Of a DNA stretch of 15,879 nt, positions 14,334 to 15,879 are shown piece by piece. The notes beneath the pieces are model-generated. The model made no database searches, was not told where the DNA came from, and was given only the letters and a program-made list of their open reading frames with translations. The position numbers and the translations under genes were made by a program. Each line of letters opens with the position of its first letter. The stretch's first letter is position 1. Source of the stretch: JAYUHK01 sp043767025 (GTDB taxonomy: Bacteria > Bacteroidota > Bacteroidia > Chitinophagales > Saprospiraceae); NCBI GenBank assembly GCA_043767025.1, contig JAYUHK010000109.1, positions 1 through 15,879 of the forward strand, given 5' to 3'.

Positions 14334-15879
14334 GGTTTTACAAATTTTAAGACTGTCTCACCAAAGTACTTATCAAATAATCTAATATAGTAATTGCCCG
14401 CAGGAAGTGAGGATACATCAATGTCATCAGGCTTCATACCTTTTGTATTTATAGCAATCAATTGTTGCCCTACAAAGTCAAAAATTTCTATGCGTTGAAT
14501 TTCTATAAATTCACTTTGGAGAAAGAAAATTTTCAGAACGTTATCCGTTGGATTTGGGTATAAAATTATTTTTATTTCTTTTTTTGCAGCCTCATCAGAA
14601 TGAACTAGTGTGCAATCCGATAATAATGCAAGATTAGAATAATTACAAATTAATGGTTCTGCATTTAAATTCTTAATATATTGCCCTGCTTCGTTATCAT
14701 TAGGATTTAACTCTCTGTGGTATTTCGGTAAGTTGAAGTACATAACATCAAAGGTCTGATTATTATGTTCGATAAGTTGAGCATGTCCTAACTCATGAAG
14801 TACAAATGTTTCCAAATCGGCTGAAGTATTCCAATTGATAGTGTTGGTATCAATCCCAGTATGCCAAATAATGCTTTTTTTGAAATAAATATCAAATTTT
14901 TTTAACAAACCAAGAAATACTTGATTAGGACCATTTAAACAACCAAGAGTGTAGTTACTGCTTGTTACTCCTCTCGTTGTAGCTACAACGCCATTCGGAA
15001 GAGGGTCAACGAGGTTAATGGAACAAGCATATTGTTGATAAGTTGGGTTGATAGAGTTATAATCTTTTACTCTAAAATTAATGTTACTGGATTGTACCCA
15101 TGTACACAATGCACGTTCAAAAGCAGAAGTTGCTCCAGGTAATACTTTAAAACCATCTGTATAATATAGACTATAGCCGTTATTATCTTCACCAAAAGTG
15201 CCTGTATGTTTTGCCTTTTTTCTACGAGAAATTGTGCCTCCGTCTTTGTATGTAATATTGTCTACCGCAAATTTAACATTCAGTTTTTCGCCGCTGTTTT
15301 TAGTCGTTCCATTTACCGTAATTCGTATTATGCCTGTGCCAGCATAATGTTCGTTTGTAGTGGCGTTATTTTGCACTCCCACAGAAGGAACGATGACTTT
15401 AATCAATTCATTGCTCCACGAAGTATAGTCTTCTGAAAGTGGCGCTATCCAGTCGCCATTTGCTCCACTTCGAGCATCTGCAAATTCTACGATACTATTT
15501 AATTGACCTGCGCCAAAATTTTTACCGTAAATTTTCAAAGTATCACCAGTTCCTGCGCGCAACGAAAGCGGTCTGATACTGTCAATTTGAGGTGCAAATT
15601 GATTAAACACCTTCCAATCCCCGTCCACCACGACGGTATCAAAACTTTTGGCGACTCCTGCCTCAAAATATTTACTCATGGATTGCATTTGGGCGAGGTT
15701 GTAGCTGATGTTGGGTGCTGCCGTCGGGTTTTGCACCACGATTTTTCCTTTCGCCAGCAACTGCTCCGATGTCCCGACCAACGTGTAGCCCGACAGCGTT
15801 CCGACAGGCAACAACTCGATTTTTACCGCCGCCGCACCGACGTTGCTCGCCGATAGATTGTACGCATTGGACAGCGAAA
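14330..15879 (-). CDS. T9SS-exported metzincin-like metalloprotease (5' end outside window)
   Basis: A partial gene: the frame stays open to the window edge, so the first Met-like codon (TTG at 15814) is not the real start and the signal peptide lies beyond 15879. Counting from that TTG, residues 73-180 resemble an IPT/TIG Ig-like domain (PQIDSIRPLSLRAGTGDTLK, then IYGKNFG). At 340-350 (14765-14797) HELGHAQLIEH fits the zinc motif HExxHxxxxxH of matrixin-like metzincins, with E341 as general base, and DVMYF (356-360) fits the Met-turn. The usual Gly between the second and third His is Leu. Residues 414-494 (14330-14575) are a T9SS type A sorting domain (IILYPNPT, LPAGNYYIRLFD). It should be a surface or secreted zinc protease, substrate unknown. 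The stop overlaps the start of the lipoprotein gene. The 3' two-thirds is much more AT-rich than the 5' part. Confidence 0.85.
   Translation of the reverse strand, partial: SLSNAYNLSASNVGAAAVKIELLPVGTLSGYTLVGTSEQLLAKGKIVVQNPTAAPNISYNLAQMQSMSKYFEAGVAKSFDTVVVDGDWKVFNQFAPQIDSIRPLSLRAGTGDTLKIYGKNFGAGQLNSIVEFADARSGANGDWIAPLSEDYTSWSNELIKVIVPSVGVQNNATTNEHYAGTGIIRITVNGTTKNSGEKLNVKFAVDNITYKDGGTISRRKKAKHTGTFGEDNNGYSLYYTDGFKVLPGATSAFERALCTWVQSSNINFRVKDYNSINPTYQQYACSINLVDPLPNGVVATTRGVTSSNYTLGCLNGPNQVFLGLLKKFDIYFKKSIIWHTGIDTNTINWNTSADLETFVLHELGHAQLIEHNNQTFDVMYFNLPKYHRELNPNDNEAGQYIKNLNAEPLICNYSNLALLSDCTLVHSDEAAKKEIKIILYPNPTDNVLKIFFLQSEFIEIQRIEIFDFVGQQLIAINTKGMKPDDIDVSSLPAGNYYIRLFDKYFGETVLKFVKP

Noticed and set aside
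15812..15814. TTG as the true start of the metalloprotease
   Set aside because: The frame stays open upstream to the window edge and no signal peptide follows the TTG, so the gene is taken as partial.

Overview
The window looks like chromosomal DNA from a member of the Bacteroidota. Three predicted secreted proteins end in a type IX secretion (T9SS) type A sorting domain with an xPNP start. Two promoters match the Bacteroidota consensus (TTTG, 19 bp, TAnnTTTG). Five signal peptides are cut just before a Gln, as is typical of this phylum. Intergenic DNA is very AT-rich, while most coding DNA is near 45-50% GC. The genus cannot be named from this sequence.

Layout, left to right. (1) 1-191 is non-coding or a gene remnant. 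(2) 192-2120 (-) encodes a T9SS-exported PQQ-type beta-propeller protein, with a clear promoter at 2220-2250. (3) 2329-2673 (+) is a small ORF resembling the C-terminal tail of Rpn/PD-(D/E)XK transposase-like proteins, probably a remnant. (4) 2775-4994 (+) encodes a full-length bifunctional Rel/SpoT (p)ppGpp enzyme; its promoter lies so close to the start codon that the mRNA should be nearly leaderless. (5) 5170-9543 (+) is a tightly packed, probable five-gene operon: rsgA, a BatD-like membrane protein, an NTF2/SnoaL-like secreted protein, a secreted protein of unknown family, and a periplasmic rhodanese. (6) 9549-9580 is a terminator serving the minus-strand genes that converge from the right. 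(7) 9617-13457 (-) is a tandem pair of DUF4331 paralogues, probably co-transcribed. The promoter-proximal copy has no T9SS tail and the distal copy has one. (8) 13458-13913 is a long non-coding gap with a bidirectional terminator and a GC-rich palindrome. (9) 13914-15879 (-) holds a BamE-like small lipoprotein whose start overlaps the stop of a T9SS-exported metzincin-like protease; the protease gene runs off the right edge.

Functionally the window joins housekeeping stress and ribosome control (Rel, RsgA) to a set of envelope and surface proteins. No classical mobile element, CRISPR array, tRNA or rRNA is visible. The points most worth a second look are: the DUF4331 pair that differs in its export signal; the AT-rich segment that covers the lipoprotein and the 3' two-thirds of the protease ORF, suggesting a mosaic gene; the near-leaderless rel promoter; and the unrecognised 482-residue secreted family inside the rsgA operon.
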